From: Garcia nutans | Lineage: Eukaryota; Streptophyta; Magnoliopsida; Malpighiales; Euphorbiaceae | Length of the DNA: 64,000 nt | Reading direction: 5' to 3' | Assembly: GCA_947685225.1 (NCBI GenBank) | Contig: CANTUV010000076.1 | Span: 248,001-312,000 of the forward strand | In this document: in pieces, positions 37,355-48,554 of the stretch | Position numbering within the stretch: the stretch's first letter is position 1 | How the letters are laid out: every line of letters starts with the position of its first letter | The notes under the pieces: generated by a model | What the model was told of the DNA's origin: nothing | The model's input: the letters and a program-made list of their open reading frames with translations, nothing else | Databases searched by the model: none | Made by a program: the position numbers and the translations under genes

Positions 37355-38756
37355 TTCAAATGGCTAATTTTTTTAACCTGGCTATGGGGCCTTAAGTTTC
37401 ATTAGTGGGGTAAGAATTAGCCGTTTGAAAAAAAATTAATATTTCAAAATTAATATATATATTTTTAATTTGGTGTTATCTTTACAATAAATTACATCTT
37501 GATCTAACTTTATTTTCAAAAATTTTAAGAGATATTTGAATTGAAAGTTAAAATTTTGATAAATAGAATAAAAGATTATAAATAAAAAATAATATATGTA
37601 GTATTTTTTTTACCTGAATATATGTAGTATATTTAATAGAGTAATTCATGTCTACATTGATTGCATATTAACATCATTTAATATAATAATTACAAAATAA
37701 AAAAGAATCTCAATGTATTTTTATTAACCAAAATATGAATTTATAAATCATATTGGTTAAATATTTTATTCAAGAAAAAAACCATTTGCCTTTAAAAAAA
37801 ATATTTTCTATATTCATTAATTTGAGTATATGAAATAAGTATATATATACACAACAATTTTCTAATTATTAAAAAATTTGAGGCTACAATATTATTAAGG
37901 ACTATAATAGAAAGAAATGTAAATATTGTTTTATAAATATCTTGTATTCTTTTTTAACATTGAAAAGCTAATTAATAAAAAAAAATTTAATTTTGAAAAT
38001 TTTAATTATAAAATAAATATTTAATTGTTGAATTTATTTATTGATAGAATATTCATTAAACAACTAAAAAGAGCAAAAAAGAAAAAAAAAAAAAGGAAAA
38101 AAAATATGGCATGACCTTTGATTGAAAAATTATTCTTTACATGATGAAAATTTGGGTGACTTACATAATATCTCTTAATTGCATCTTAATTTTCCCCCTT
38201 TCTTTCTACAATATTACCATATCCATATTTTTCCTCTTTTATTTTTTTTTTCTCATCAGAGCTAACATAAAAATATTTTTTTTTCTTGTTTTCAAAAAGA
38301 TATGAAACATACAATGGATTATGCATATTTAGTCGAAGAGCACATACATATATAGATGAGTCCATACTATTAACAAGAGATAAAAACACAGAGAGATTAA
38401 TAATTATTGAAGATGGTAAAGAATAAGAATAGTTTCACATGTTATATATTATAATAATTAGATTATAGCTATATAATAAAAATTAATTTAATTAAAGCTG
38501 ACTCGATTTGTAATTTGACTAATTTCTCACCAAAGTCTCAATATTAGTATCTTATAAATTAATATTTCAAAAATCATGAGTTTAAACCGCCGTTTCATGC
38601 ATGTGGTCTCATGTGTTTCCACAAATATATTCTTCAATTCTCTTTCAGAATATTAATCATGCAATTAAATTAAAATTAAATAAATCCAAGTTTTATGACG
38701 TAAAATAAGCAAATCTAATCTTGAGTCATGTTCTTGTTTCTTTTGGTAAACCTTTT

Positions 38757-39759
38757 AGTCATGTTATGGTGGGTTTTGAAGAGGAAAGGAGTCAACGGCA
38801 AATATATCAACGTCATCAAGGACATGTATGAGAATGCATCCACTAGTGTGAAAACACCTGGTGGAGACACTGAGGTTTTCCCTATTACTACCGGATTGCA
38901 TCAAGGTTCGGCCATGAGTCCATATTTATTTACTCTGGTTATGGACGAGCTAACTAGAAGCATACAAGACGATGTTCCTTGGTGTATGTTGTTTGCTGAT
39001 GACATTATTTTAATTGATGAGACTAGTGCTGGTGTAAACCGTAAGTTGGAAGTGTGGAGAAAAACCCTCGAGGACAAGGGTTTTAAGTTAAGTAGGAGTA
39101 AAACGGAATATATGCACTGTGAGTTCAGTCTAAGGAAGAAGCAGGAACATGAGGTTAAGTTGGATGGAGTTTTGGTTCCTAAAACCAAGCACTTCAAATA
39201 TTTAGGTTCGGTGTTCCAGAATGATGGCCGTATAGATGAAGATGTGGCTCACAGAATACAGGTAGGGTGGTTGAAGTGGAAGGATGCGACTGGGGTTCTA
39301 TGTGATAAGAAAATACCTCTGAAAGTGAAAGGTAAATTCTATAGGACGGTTGTTAGACCTGCGATGCTCTATGGTAGTGAGTGTTGGGCACCAACAGGAC
39401 AACATTTGCATAAGATGAGTGTGGCAGAAATGAGGATGCTAAGATGGATGTGTGGACATACCAGACTGGACAAAATTAAGAATGTTCATATTCGACAAAA
39501 AGTCCAAGTAGCGGACGTCGGAGATAAGGTGAGGGAAGGAAGACTTAGATGGTATGGGCATGTTTTAAGAAGACCTCCTAATGCTGCGGTTCGTAAGTGT
39601 GAGAATTTGTTGATTGAGGGGGCTAGAGGTCGTGGCAGACCTAGAACTGTGTGGAAGGAGGTGATAGCAAGAGACTTACGTGCCTTAGATCTTGATGCGG
39701 ATTTGATTAATGACAGACTTGAATGGAGACGTAAAATCCGTGTCTTGGAAGGGGCCTAA
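38757..39759 (+). pseudogene. RTE reverse transcriptase, C-terminal part
   Basis: The open frame of about 330 codons starts in host DNA at 38728 and enters element sequence near 38757. Motifs in order: LWWVLKRKGV (finger region), GLHQGSAMSPYLFTLVMDEL, the catalytic box CMLFADDIILI, KTKHFKYLGSVFQNDG, the thumb-like LKVKGKFYRTVVRPAMLYGS, EMRMLRWMCGHTR and the basic C-terminus RGRGRPRTVWKEVIARDL ending at a TAA. Only the N-terminal polymerase part and the endonuclease are lacking, so it cannot work alone. No stop or shift breaks the remaining region. The ATG at 38728 belongs to flanking DNA and is not the ancestral start. Confidence 0.9.
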
Positions 39760-39860
39760 GGCTGGAGTATCTTTTTTGGTGTCTTTTGAGCTTATTTTGT
39801 TGAGAATCCATACAGCCGACCCCAACTTGTTTGGGATTAAGGCTTAGTTGTTGTTGTTGT
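38757..39860 (+). mobile_element. 5'-truncated RTE-type LINE
   Basis: A non-LTR retrotransposon of the plant RTE clade. Its 3' end has the hallmark 'ccccaacttgtttgggatta' followed by 'aggcttag' and a short (TTG)n tail (39848-39860) instead of poly(A). Homology starts abruptly at about 38757 in the reverse-transcriptase domain, so the endonuclease and the first part of the polymerase are missing, as usual for incomplete reverse transcription. I could not define a target duplication. The open frame suggests a fairly recent insertion. Confidence 0.9.
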
Positions 39861-41695
39861 ATAAATAAGGTCCTTGTAATTAAAACAATTAATTAAAATT
39901 AAGCATTAATTAACCATGTGTATTATCAATTAAATTGTTATATAAAATGTTTCATTTTGAACAAACCATATATATTATTCTCCATTTATGCGATATTCTA
40001 ATTGTGAATTTAATTTGTTAATTATCATTTGCTTAAACTCTAGAAGTCCCATGTAGAGCTAAAATGAAATGAGCTAATGAAGATTTGTATCTTGTCATGC
40101 TATCTCCTTAATCAAAGTGCCCTTAAAATATTAATATTAATAGTAATATTGATTTTTATCTTTTATAATAATTTTTGCTGATTAAAGATCAGACTAAATT
40201 TCGATGGTCTAAATATATTTTTTTATTTTAAAAAATTCACATCAAATACTTAAAAGGCTTAATTTAATTAAAAAAGAAATATAAACTTCTCCTAAATTTA
40301 TAATTTTAATGTTAATAAATTAAATAAAGATATATTTAATTTTTGACAATTTTTAGACCGGTAAGAGATCATGTCAAATTTCCAGGATGGCCTGAGATGA
40401 CTTAACAATTTTTATTTAAAAAATCCACGTTTCATAAATTATGCATGTTGTTCTTAATGAAACGACCATGGTTGATGCTTAAATCATTAAAATAAAAAAA
40501 ATCTAATAATTTGACAAATTTATGACAAGTAGAAAGTAATTATAAATTTCTTTTTTACCATTAATAATTTAAATTATTTAATAATATGTATTTTAAAAGT
40601 TTCAATTAAATTACAATTATTTAAATAATAAATAAATTTTAAAATTTTATCCTTAAAATTTCATATTTTTCTTCACTCTATATAAAAGACAAAATAATTT
40701 AAAAGATAGTATCTTTTTCTTCTTTAATTTGTTTTTTTAATAAATGTAATAAATTGGAATCTTAATAGTGCATTACTAACACTAGAGCTAAAAGTAGTTA
40801 ATTAGTCTAATTAATTAATAGATGCACTAAAGAAGCAAAATGGTTGACTTTGCCTTTATCAACAAAAAAAAATGCAAAAGGGCAACATTAAGCAAATTTA
40901 ATTAATTAATTTTCAATTTGGATTAAGGGGCTCACTTTACTAGCAATTAGGTAGCCATTGAAGATGGGTACAGTCACATGGTTTCAAGAACCCAAAACAT
41001 GAACCATAATTAAAATTTAACTATGGGCGGTTAAGTTAATCTTTTAAGTCACGATTCCACTTCATTTTCTTTTTTAATCTCCAAAGCCTATATTAGGATT
41101 AAACTAATCAATAATTATATATTGTAATTAAACGCATAACTAAACATAAAACCATTGATTAATAGTAATTAATGAATTAACTAATTAATCTTATGTATAT
41201 TATTCATTGGAAACAATTCTCCAAACATCTCTTGTAGATTTTCTAGGAAAATTTTGAAATACTAACAAAACCATATGAACATGCAGCCTTTGATAGGAAT
41301 GGAGTGTGCTTCTACCTCAAAAAACCCACTTTTTATTTTTTATTTATATTTATATTTTTGTGATGTACAACTTCTTGGCCTCTCACAAGAACCTTGAAAT
41401 TCTAAGGCTTTTGGAGTGATAATCATCATAAAATTACAAGAAAATTTTCATTAATTAGTCTAATTGGTTTGGTTAACTTAAATAAGGATCGCTCAAAAAA
41501 ATGTAGTTAAGAAAACAAATCATATTATAAAAACAGTATATAACATAGAAAAGCTACAAAGTAATTAATATTGTGTTAGTCACCTTCTATATATGTATAT
41601 GCACATGGCATTGCATATGACATTGAAAAGACTATGGAAATGCATTTGACACAATTAATTAATTAATTATGTTCCTACTTAGCCATCCATCCATC

Positions 41696-41733
<38 letters not shown>

Positions 41734-42943
41734 GAGTCAATCAAGCTATGTTTATTATATTGCATTTGCCTTAAACCAAGACTTTGCAATGGTTGAATTA
41801 CTATCTTCCATGCGTTTAAATTGTCGCTTTTGTAAAAAAAAAAAAAATTTATTCCACTTATAATGTCACTTTATAAAATTAATAAATTAATTATTTTTTT
41901 AACTATACTCTTATTATTAATAAGTTAATTAATAAAGTAAAAGTAAAATATTTTTAATGTTAATGAGTTAATGATGAGTATTTTAGTCTATTTAAAATAA
42001 TTTTATATAATATTAAAATAATTTAATCATTTTTTTTACTAAATATGCATGAGTCAAAGATGATAATTTAAATAAGACGGAGATAATATTTAGTTAAATT
42101 ATCCATTGTATTAAGAAAATTAATGACAATTATTTTAGAAATAATAACTTGCTAGAATGTGGGAGGAATAATATTAGTTTTTGACCTAATACTTACTCGT
42201 TAATTTATAACTAATAATTAATCGATTGCAATTAACAACGAATTAAAAGTATAAAATGATATTTTGCATAATTATAACGATTAATTATTCTCGCTTTTAT
42301 TTATTTATTTATTTTTAAAAAATAATCATTTAATATATTATTTTCATATATATATATTGTTCATATATTATAATTAATATTTTTTAAAAAATAACTTTTA
42401 AATTAAAAATATATTAATATATATATAATATTTAACAAACTGAAAATAGATGTAATATATATTATTGAATCAGGCTGTGGAGAGATATTAAATTGTCATC
42501 CTTAATTAAAAAGCACCACATGTTGATCCCCAAATTCCCATTTTCTTTAAAAAAAAATTAATTAAAACTCACCTGAACTCTCTGATAACAAATGATTATG
42601 GGAAAACTAAATCAATGTGTGTGGAACTGGAATGTGGTGTGTTGTAAGAATGAAAGGGGGTGGCACCTTGGTTTAAGAGAATTAATTACTTCATTAATTA
42701 ACAATTAATTATTGCATTTTTCTTAGTGTAAATCTAATAGTAGAAAATATAATTATATAATTAATTTGCCACATGCAAGGCTATGGTTGTGCTCGGTGCA
42801 ATGATCCTAACATGGTAATTGGATGACTATAAGCACATGTACAATTTTTTTTTTGAGAGAATAAAAATTCACACTAATTAAGAAAGAAAATAGATGACTT
42901 TGTAATTACAGCCAAACGGTTTTACCAACCTCATATGACCAAA
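39861..42943. other. AT-rich intergenic DNA, no gene seen
   Basis: About 3 kb between the RTE copy and the Athila element. There are many 'ttaattaatt' words, and a 'ccatccatccatac' run leads into an (AT)n tract. No open frame, RNA gene or element end is recognisable. Confidence 0.7.
41681..41730. repeat. (CATC)n then (AT)n microsatellite
   Basis: Short CATC repeats are followed by about 15 AT units. Confidence 0.9.
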
Positions 42944-42948
42944 TGTAG

Positions 42949-44250
42949 TGATACGTCCTAGCAAGTGAACTAGTCGTATGAGTTATAGTGGACAAAGAGT
43001 CCGGTTATCGTTCCCACCGAGACTTAATCTAAGAGCCAATTAATCCAACTCTATAACTATTAGTTGAGCAATCAAATTATGATGAATAAAAAAAAATTGA
43101 ACTTAAAGTTAACTCATGCAAAAGTATCAAATAGCTAGATTTAGAGAAAATTAATCAAGTATGGAGACAGTTAGGATTCGCAATCCACCTTAACCATTCC
43201 GGATGCTATTTAATTATGGAATTTAAATTTGAGATTGGTTAGTTCTTCCTAAACCCAATTTACCCGTCGAGGCCGTAAATTCTCAATCTAATTCTAAACT
43301 CCTATCCGGACAATTTAAAATTAAATTGCATAAGCACAAACCCAATTCTTAATTCACCCTACCAGGCAATGAATCAAAAATTAAACCACAAATTAATCGT
43401 CAAGTCTCCTATCCGGACAAACCCAAGTCTAATTTGTTATGCAAAAAGCTTATAATCATGCATGAATAAATTAATCCAACAAACCCAACTACCCGTCTAG
43501 GCCATAGCATAGGTAATTAAATCAATAACATCATACAAGCATTAAGATCAAATTTTGCATAAAACTCAAAATAAAAATTCCATTAATCAAGATTAAGCAT
43601 CCATCATAAGTTAAGGTTTCATGCTCCTCCTAACAAAAAGGGAAACTACTCCATAACTAGATCAAAAGAACAAAAGAGAGAAAAGAAAACCATAATAAAT
43701 TGTAGAAGAAATCTTTCCTCCTTGATCTTGTCCCAAAATCACATTTCAGAGATGAAAAAGATGTAAAAGAAGTTCCCAATTCTTTACAAAAAATAATCTC
43801 CTCCTCTTTTCTTTCGTGTCTCTTCAGTTATTTTCTCATTAGTGTCTCGTCAGTTATTTTTTCATTTCTGTCTCTTCAGTTATTTTCCCCTTTAGATAAG
43901 GAAAAGTGGCCTCCAAGTAATAAAATCCCGTCCAAACTTGACTTTCCAAAGTTACCCTCGCACAGACCACAGCCTCAAGTCGATACCACAACCTACTTCT
44001 GCTCTGCCACAACTGCTTTGTGGTTCCAACTGCTTCTCACTACTCTTTCCAAAGTATGCTCCTCAATTAAATTCCACCAAAACACCTATAAAACAAATAA
44101 AAAACACACAAAATAAATAAAAACACCAAAAACATAAACACAAAACAGAAAATAACAATAAAACACATAAAAATACATAAAAACATATAAAACTAAAGTA
44201 AAAATGACATTTAAAACATACTAAAAACACTATAAAATATCAACTTATCA
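42949..44250 (-). repeat. Athila 3' LTR (left copy)
   Basis: 1,302 bp, bounded by TG...CA and preceded by TGTAG. It is nearly identical to the right copy; it has one extra T at about 44017-44019, inside a palindrome. Confidence 0.96.
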
Positions 44251-44266
44251 ACTACCCCAAACTTAG
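44251..44266 (-). other. Athila polypurine tract
   Basis: On the element strand the sequence reads CTAAGTTTGGGGTAGT immediately before the 3' LTR. This is the usual place and composition for the plus-strand primer of reverse transcription in this branch. Confidence 0.8.
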
Positions 44267-46079
44267 AATTTTACTCGCCCTCGAGTAAAACCAAAACAAA
44301 TAAAGAACAAAACAAAAAACAAACAAATATGCTCAACACATCGCTTGCAAGCCTCCCAAACAAATTAACCACTTTAATCAAAACTTAAGCACTTTACATC
44401 ATCTCATCATCATAGAAACTAAATCAACAAGTTTACACTAAAAAGTCCACAAGCATCCGGAATTTATCAAGTTTGAATCAATGCACATATCATCAGCAAT
44501 TGTCAAAGGGTAAAAATTCATTTTTTTAGCTTCTTTAAGATAAAATAGAAATAAAGAACGACCATATACTCTTTTTCAGTTCCCTCTCCACTAATGTAGA
44601 CAAACCAAAATGAAGGATTAACAGGTCTTTATCATTAGGTAGGCTTGGGTATAGGCGACAAATGAAGGGTAAGGCATAAAGCTAAAGAAAACAAGAAAAT
44701 TAATCTTTCCATATTAAACTCAAAATGAGCAATGCACTAACTTATAAACCACAAAAGAACCACAATTGCACTGTGAAAAAGAGCACTATCATAAGCTTAC
44801 TTACTACTAACCACAAACTTGCTTGACAAAACAATTCAACTAACTTTCTCAAAACACTTGCTTTCTTTCTCTTTATTTACTTTTTTTTTCTTCTTCTATT
44901 TCTTTTAAATTTTTTTCTTTTTTTTTCTTTTTTTTTTTGAACTTTTTTCTAAATTTCTTTCTTTTTTTTTTCACATACAAATTTCCAATAAATAACTCCA
45001 AAAATGACCCAAATAGATTTATAACTAAACACAAGGGTCGTAAGAAACGCTTAATCTTTGACAAACTCAAAATGCTCAACAAAAATCTACGACTTAACGC
45101 AAACTTTGAATTACTATAACCTTACTTACAACTTTTATTCCTTTTCTCATTCACTACCCAAGAACATCATAAAAGATATAATGCATAAAAATTTATTCCC
45201 AACTAAACATTAACCATTGACACTTTAAGGAAAATAGAAGTTTCTCAAGTCTAACACAAACCACAAACTAACAATCCATAGTGTAAATATTCAAATCTTA
45301 AACAACTTATGCACATGCTCAACACAATGAATGGAAAAATTATTCTTCTTGTAAAAAGGGTGGTAGGCAAACGGCTTTTGGGTTATATGGTTATAATGAG
45401 CTAAAGAAAAGAATTTGAAGTACACATTTAGCATACTTTGGGCTAGAAGGGGTTTAAAGAACGGTAACGTAAAAGGTATGATACATATATAAGAGGTCTA
45501 ATGTAAATCGTCCAAAAGATGGCCTAAATCATTTCCTTCATCCTAATTCATCTAGGATTTCGCCTCAAGGGAACATCAAGAAAGTTCTAGCATTCTTTAG
45601 AAGCTATTTAAAATTTTAAGTTCAAAAACAATCTTTGACAACCGCCATCTAAAACATGCATCGAAAGAAACTCGACAAAGCATAAACACTCATAAACTGT
45701 AAAGTGTAAAAGCGTTTATTCAATTCCTATGTGTGCAATGACAGTCATTCTCATGCCCAAATCTCATCTCTCAGCAGTCTCATCATTCAAGAATTTTTGC
45801 AATTGACAAATTGAGCATAACATAAGACAACACTAGACTCGCACATAACAATCACAAGACATAAAACGACATCACAAAACATAAAACAAAATATTTAAAT
45901 AACAACAACCAAATCACATAAAATCACATGGAACTAATAACAATAAACAAACACAATCCCTACCCCAAACTTAGAACAAAGCATTGTCCGCAATGCATCA
46001 ATAAAAGCATAAAAATAAAAAGAACAAAGAAGTAAAGAAAGCTTCTCTTTTTGCATTGGCAGACAAATGCAACACAACA
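44267..46079 (-). other. Athila 3' non-coding region
   Basis: 1.8 kb between the env-position ORF and the polypurine tract, with no supported gene. It includes a purine-rich low-complexity stretch on the element strand (about 44880-44965). Long untranslated 3' regions are usual in Athila elements. Confidence 0.7.
45960..45976 (-). repeat. Second copy of the polypurine tract
   Basis: The 17 bases ctaccccaaacttagaa are identical to 44252-44268 beside the 3' LTR. This copy lies about 1.7 kb inside the element, about 100 bp downstream of the env-position ORF. Confidence 0.85.
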
Positions 46080-47213
46080 TCACAAAGGTGGTGGTGGCGG
46101 CTGCATATGTGCCTTCACGGTTGCCTCAAGTGAATCCACTTTAGCCTCCAAACGCATCAAAATATCGAACAACATCCGGTTAGTGATATCCAGAGTCTCA
46201 CAAATCGAGTCGACATGGGGTACTTCAGTACCTACATCTGGACTATGATCCTCCTCATCTTCCGCAGCAGTTTCAGTGTTGTGTACTGCATCATTATTAA
46301 TCTCAACAGCAGCAGGAGCATAAAGCTCCAGATTAGAACACATACGCATATCAACAAACATATTTCCCTCAACTAGCTGCCCAAACTCAGTCAAACCTAA
46401 ATATCGAGCAATAGAAGTGATCAAACCACCCAAGACAATATCTCCCTTAGTGGACCCAACTATCCGAACTAGACGCTTAATGATCAAAATCCCTGGATTC
46501 ACTTTAACTTTATGCTTCATTGCCCATAACAAATAAACATCATCTTGGTTTACTTGACTCTTAGAACCACGAGCAGAAACAGTGTGTCCTAAAACTCGGT
46601 GCACATAACGAAATTCTCTCTTTAACCCTCTAGACTTAGACACACCCTCGACATAATTTGAATCGCTAGAGATTTCTTTCCATGCGTTATAAAAAGAAAA
46701 ATGGGGAGGACATTTCAATTCACCATCATGATCAAGTTCCAAGGCATCACACAATTGAAATAAAGTCAAATAATGCTCAACATTCCCTAACCTAAAAGAG
46801 ATCGCCAACTTATCAGTTTGATAATAAGAATGATGAACAACAAAAGAACTCAAGAATTCTAATGTGATCTCTTTGTATGTAGGTGCCTTAATATTCATAA
46901 ATTTTGTCCACCCTATATTAGCAAATAATGCATGCACCTCATCAAACAAAGCTAACCGTCTAAGAGTTAAATCATCCACATACCTCGTAGGCACAAGTAA
47001 TCGTTTGCTCAATACCTTATATTTTTATTGTTGCTCCGCATCTCGGAATTCCAGTCCCTCAGGTGCACGAAAAGTGGGACGCCTGGCTGAGGTTTTGAAG
47101 CGAACCCCTTGTGAGGTAGAGGCTTTGGAAGTAGATGCCAAAGGCACGCTCGATCGCGTTGTGGGCTTAATCTTGGTCGATGGTTTCTTACCCTTTTGCT
47201 TTCTTGGTGCCAT
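46080..47213 (-). pseudogene. Athila env-position ORF, interrupted by one stop
   Basis: Third ORF of the element, downstream of integrase, where retroviruses carry env. The likely start is the ATG at 47213 (MAPRKQKGKK); an in-frame ATG four codons earlier (47225) is also possible. A TAA at 47027-47025 splits it; the same frame then runs open to 46080. The N-terminus is very basic and Ser/Thr-rich. The body (phrases RYVDDLTLRRLALFDEVHAL, GNVEHYLTLFQLCDALEL, RYVHRVLGHTVSARG) matches the 'putative plant transposon protein' family found in Athila and relatives. The C-terminus has a short coiled coil and then prolines. I see no signal peptide or clear membrane segment, so an envelope role is not supported by sequence. 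Confidence 0.75.
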
Positions 47214-47453
47214 TATTAAATGCACTTAAATGCACACAATCTCAAACTCAAATTTAAATCAAACCACAGAAAATCACACTTGTGAAACAAAGCACAAAAT
47301 ATGTCAAGAAAAGAAAAGAGTGCGACTAAATAGTGGTAGATTTTCAACTTGCAAATACAAGCAACTGTCTCAATTCAATGAAATAATATTGCAAGTTTAA
47401 CAGAAAATCAGAAACGGCAACATAAACGAAAATACCCTAGCAAACAGTCTCAA

Positions 47454-47798
47454 CTAAAAATAACAAAAGAAGAGTATTCAGTTCAACAATAGCTCATGGT
47501 CATTGAAAAAAAAATAAAGCTCCGACAGTATTATATTCCCAAGTGGCAAATATGAGGACTAAAGCACTTGGAAAAATCATATGCTCAAGAACGAAAGCAA
47601 GAAAATTAGCAGATGATGCAGCTCAAAAATATATCATGACATCGAAAATTGAAAGCATTGACAGAATTAGAGCAAGTTGCAGATACAAATAACCCCAACA
47701 ACAAAAGAAAGGCAAAGAGATCTCTAACCTTATTTGTCTCGAAGAAACAGAATACTGTGGCAAGGAAATAAAAGAACAGGAACACAAATAACACTGAC
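47454..47798 (-). other. Candidate intron upstream of the Athila third ORF
   Basis: On the element strand the donor CTAG|GTCAGT lies at 47798 and a good T-rich acceptor, tgttatttttag, ends at 47454. If used, it joins the GC-rich leader exon to the segment that contains the third ORF. This is prediction only. Confidence 0.35.
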
Positions 47799-48009
47799 CT
47801 AGGACAGCCGGCGATTCAGGGCAGAGGATGGCAGCGGACGGAAGTGAGCTGAACGAGTTCGAAAACAGAAGTGGGTTGCTGTCGTTATGGACGGCGAAGA
47901 AAGGCCGCCGGAGTAAACGACGGTGCAGTGGGTTGAAGCGGTGGTGAGATTTGATTGATTACGTTGGCGATGAACGAAGCACAGCGGTGGTGAACGGGTC
48001 TTTTGAGTT
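47799..48009 (-). other. GC-rich candidate leader exon in the Athila element
   Basis: This 211-bp patch is much richer in G and C than the rest of the element. On the element strand it is bounded by an excellent acceptor (pyrimidine tract then ctcctgcag, ending at 48010) and by a donor (GTCAGT from 47798). It has no long frame. Athila-branch elements such as barley Bagy-2 are known to make a spliced message for the third ORF; this patch may be the corresponding acceptor exon. Confidence 0.45.
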
Positions 48010-48554
48010 CTGCAGGAGAAATAAAAGAAAGAAAAGTTAAGTTGGGTTTTAGGTTTTTAATTCCCGTTTTATTATTGTTATATAATTTTTTTTTTTACAA
48101 CCTAACCCAAAAACCACAAGGCAAAACCCCCAAACCACAACCCCTTATGGTCTTGACTGAAACTATGGTCAATCTACCCAGAAATTTCACCACAACCCAT
48201 CACTCAAACCACAAGCTAGAAATCACTCACCACAAGCGGTTGTGGTGTCCACTGGAATTTTATAATTTCAATCAAAATTTCTAACTATAATGTACCCCTT
48301 ATTTCTCAAGCTAATAACGTTCCACCACAAGCAGTTGTGGTTTTGACTAAAAATTTTTGCTAAAACTTATTCTCTCTACTATTTGGACCAAATCTTAAAA
48401 ATTTAAGTGACCACTTCACATTCATCCCAAACTCAAAAGCTCAAATTCTCCTAAGCAAAAATTTACTCCAAAATAAAAACAAAATAAAACAAATAAATCA
48501 AAATTATATACAAATAGTTCTAGTTTATAGTCCTAGCTCGACTTTATACTCCCT
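48010..48554 (-). other. Athila spacer after integrase
   Basis: Non-coding DNA between the integrase stop and the GC-rich patch. It has many 'accacaa' words and two 18-bp palindromes, listed separately. Confidence 0.6.
48229..48341. repeat. Two 18-bp palindromes ACCACAAGC(A/G)GTTGTGGT
   Basis: Copies are at 48229-48246 and 48324-48341. Near-identical inverted copies occur in both LTRs: 55033-55049 and, with one extra T, 44008-44024. Each can form a short hairpin. Confidence 0.85.

Larger units (their letters stand above)
32946..38756. other. AT-rich intergenic DNA with small repeats
   Basis: No gene is supported in this 5.8-kb stretch. It contains a 45-bp tandem duplication, a 141-bp inverted-repeat element, a long foldback element and several microsatellites, all listed separately. 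The serine/leucine-rich frame at 37182-37367 is only a translation of a trinucleotide repeat. Confidence 0.7.

Noticed and set aside
37182..37367. 61-codon serine/leucine-rich frame
   Set aside because: Translation of the (ATC)n(ATT)n microsatellite.
43938..44120. Frame repeated in both Athila LTRs (also 54894-55145)
   Set aside because: The LTR is regulatory; the two copies differ by an indel that breaks the frame, and no protein is recognised.
44873..45119. Lysine-rich and phenylalanine-rich frames in the Athila 3' region
   Set aside because: They translate a homopurine/homopyrimidine stretch and are not conserved parts of the element.
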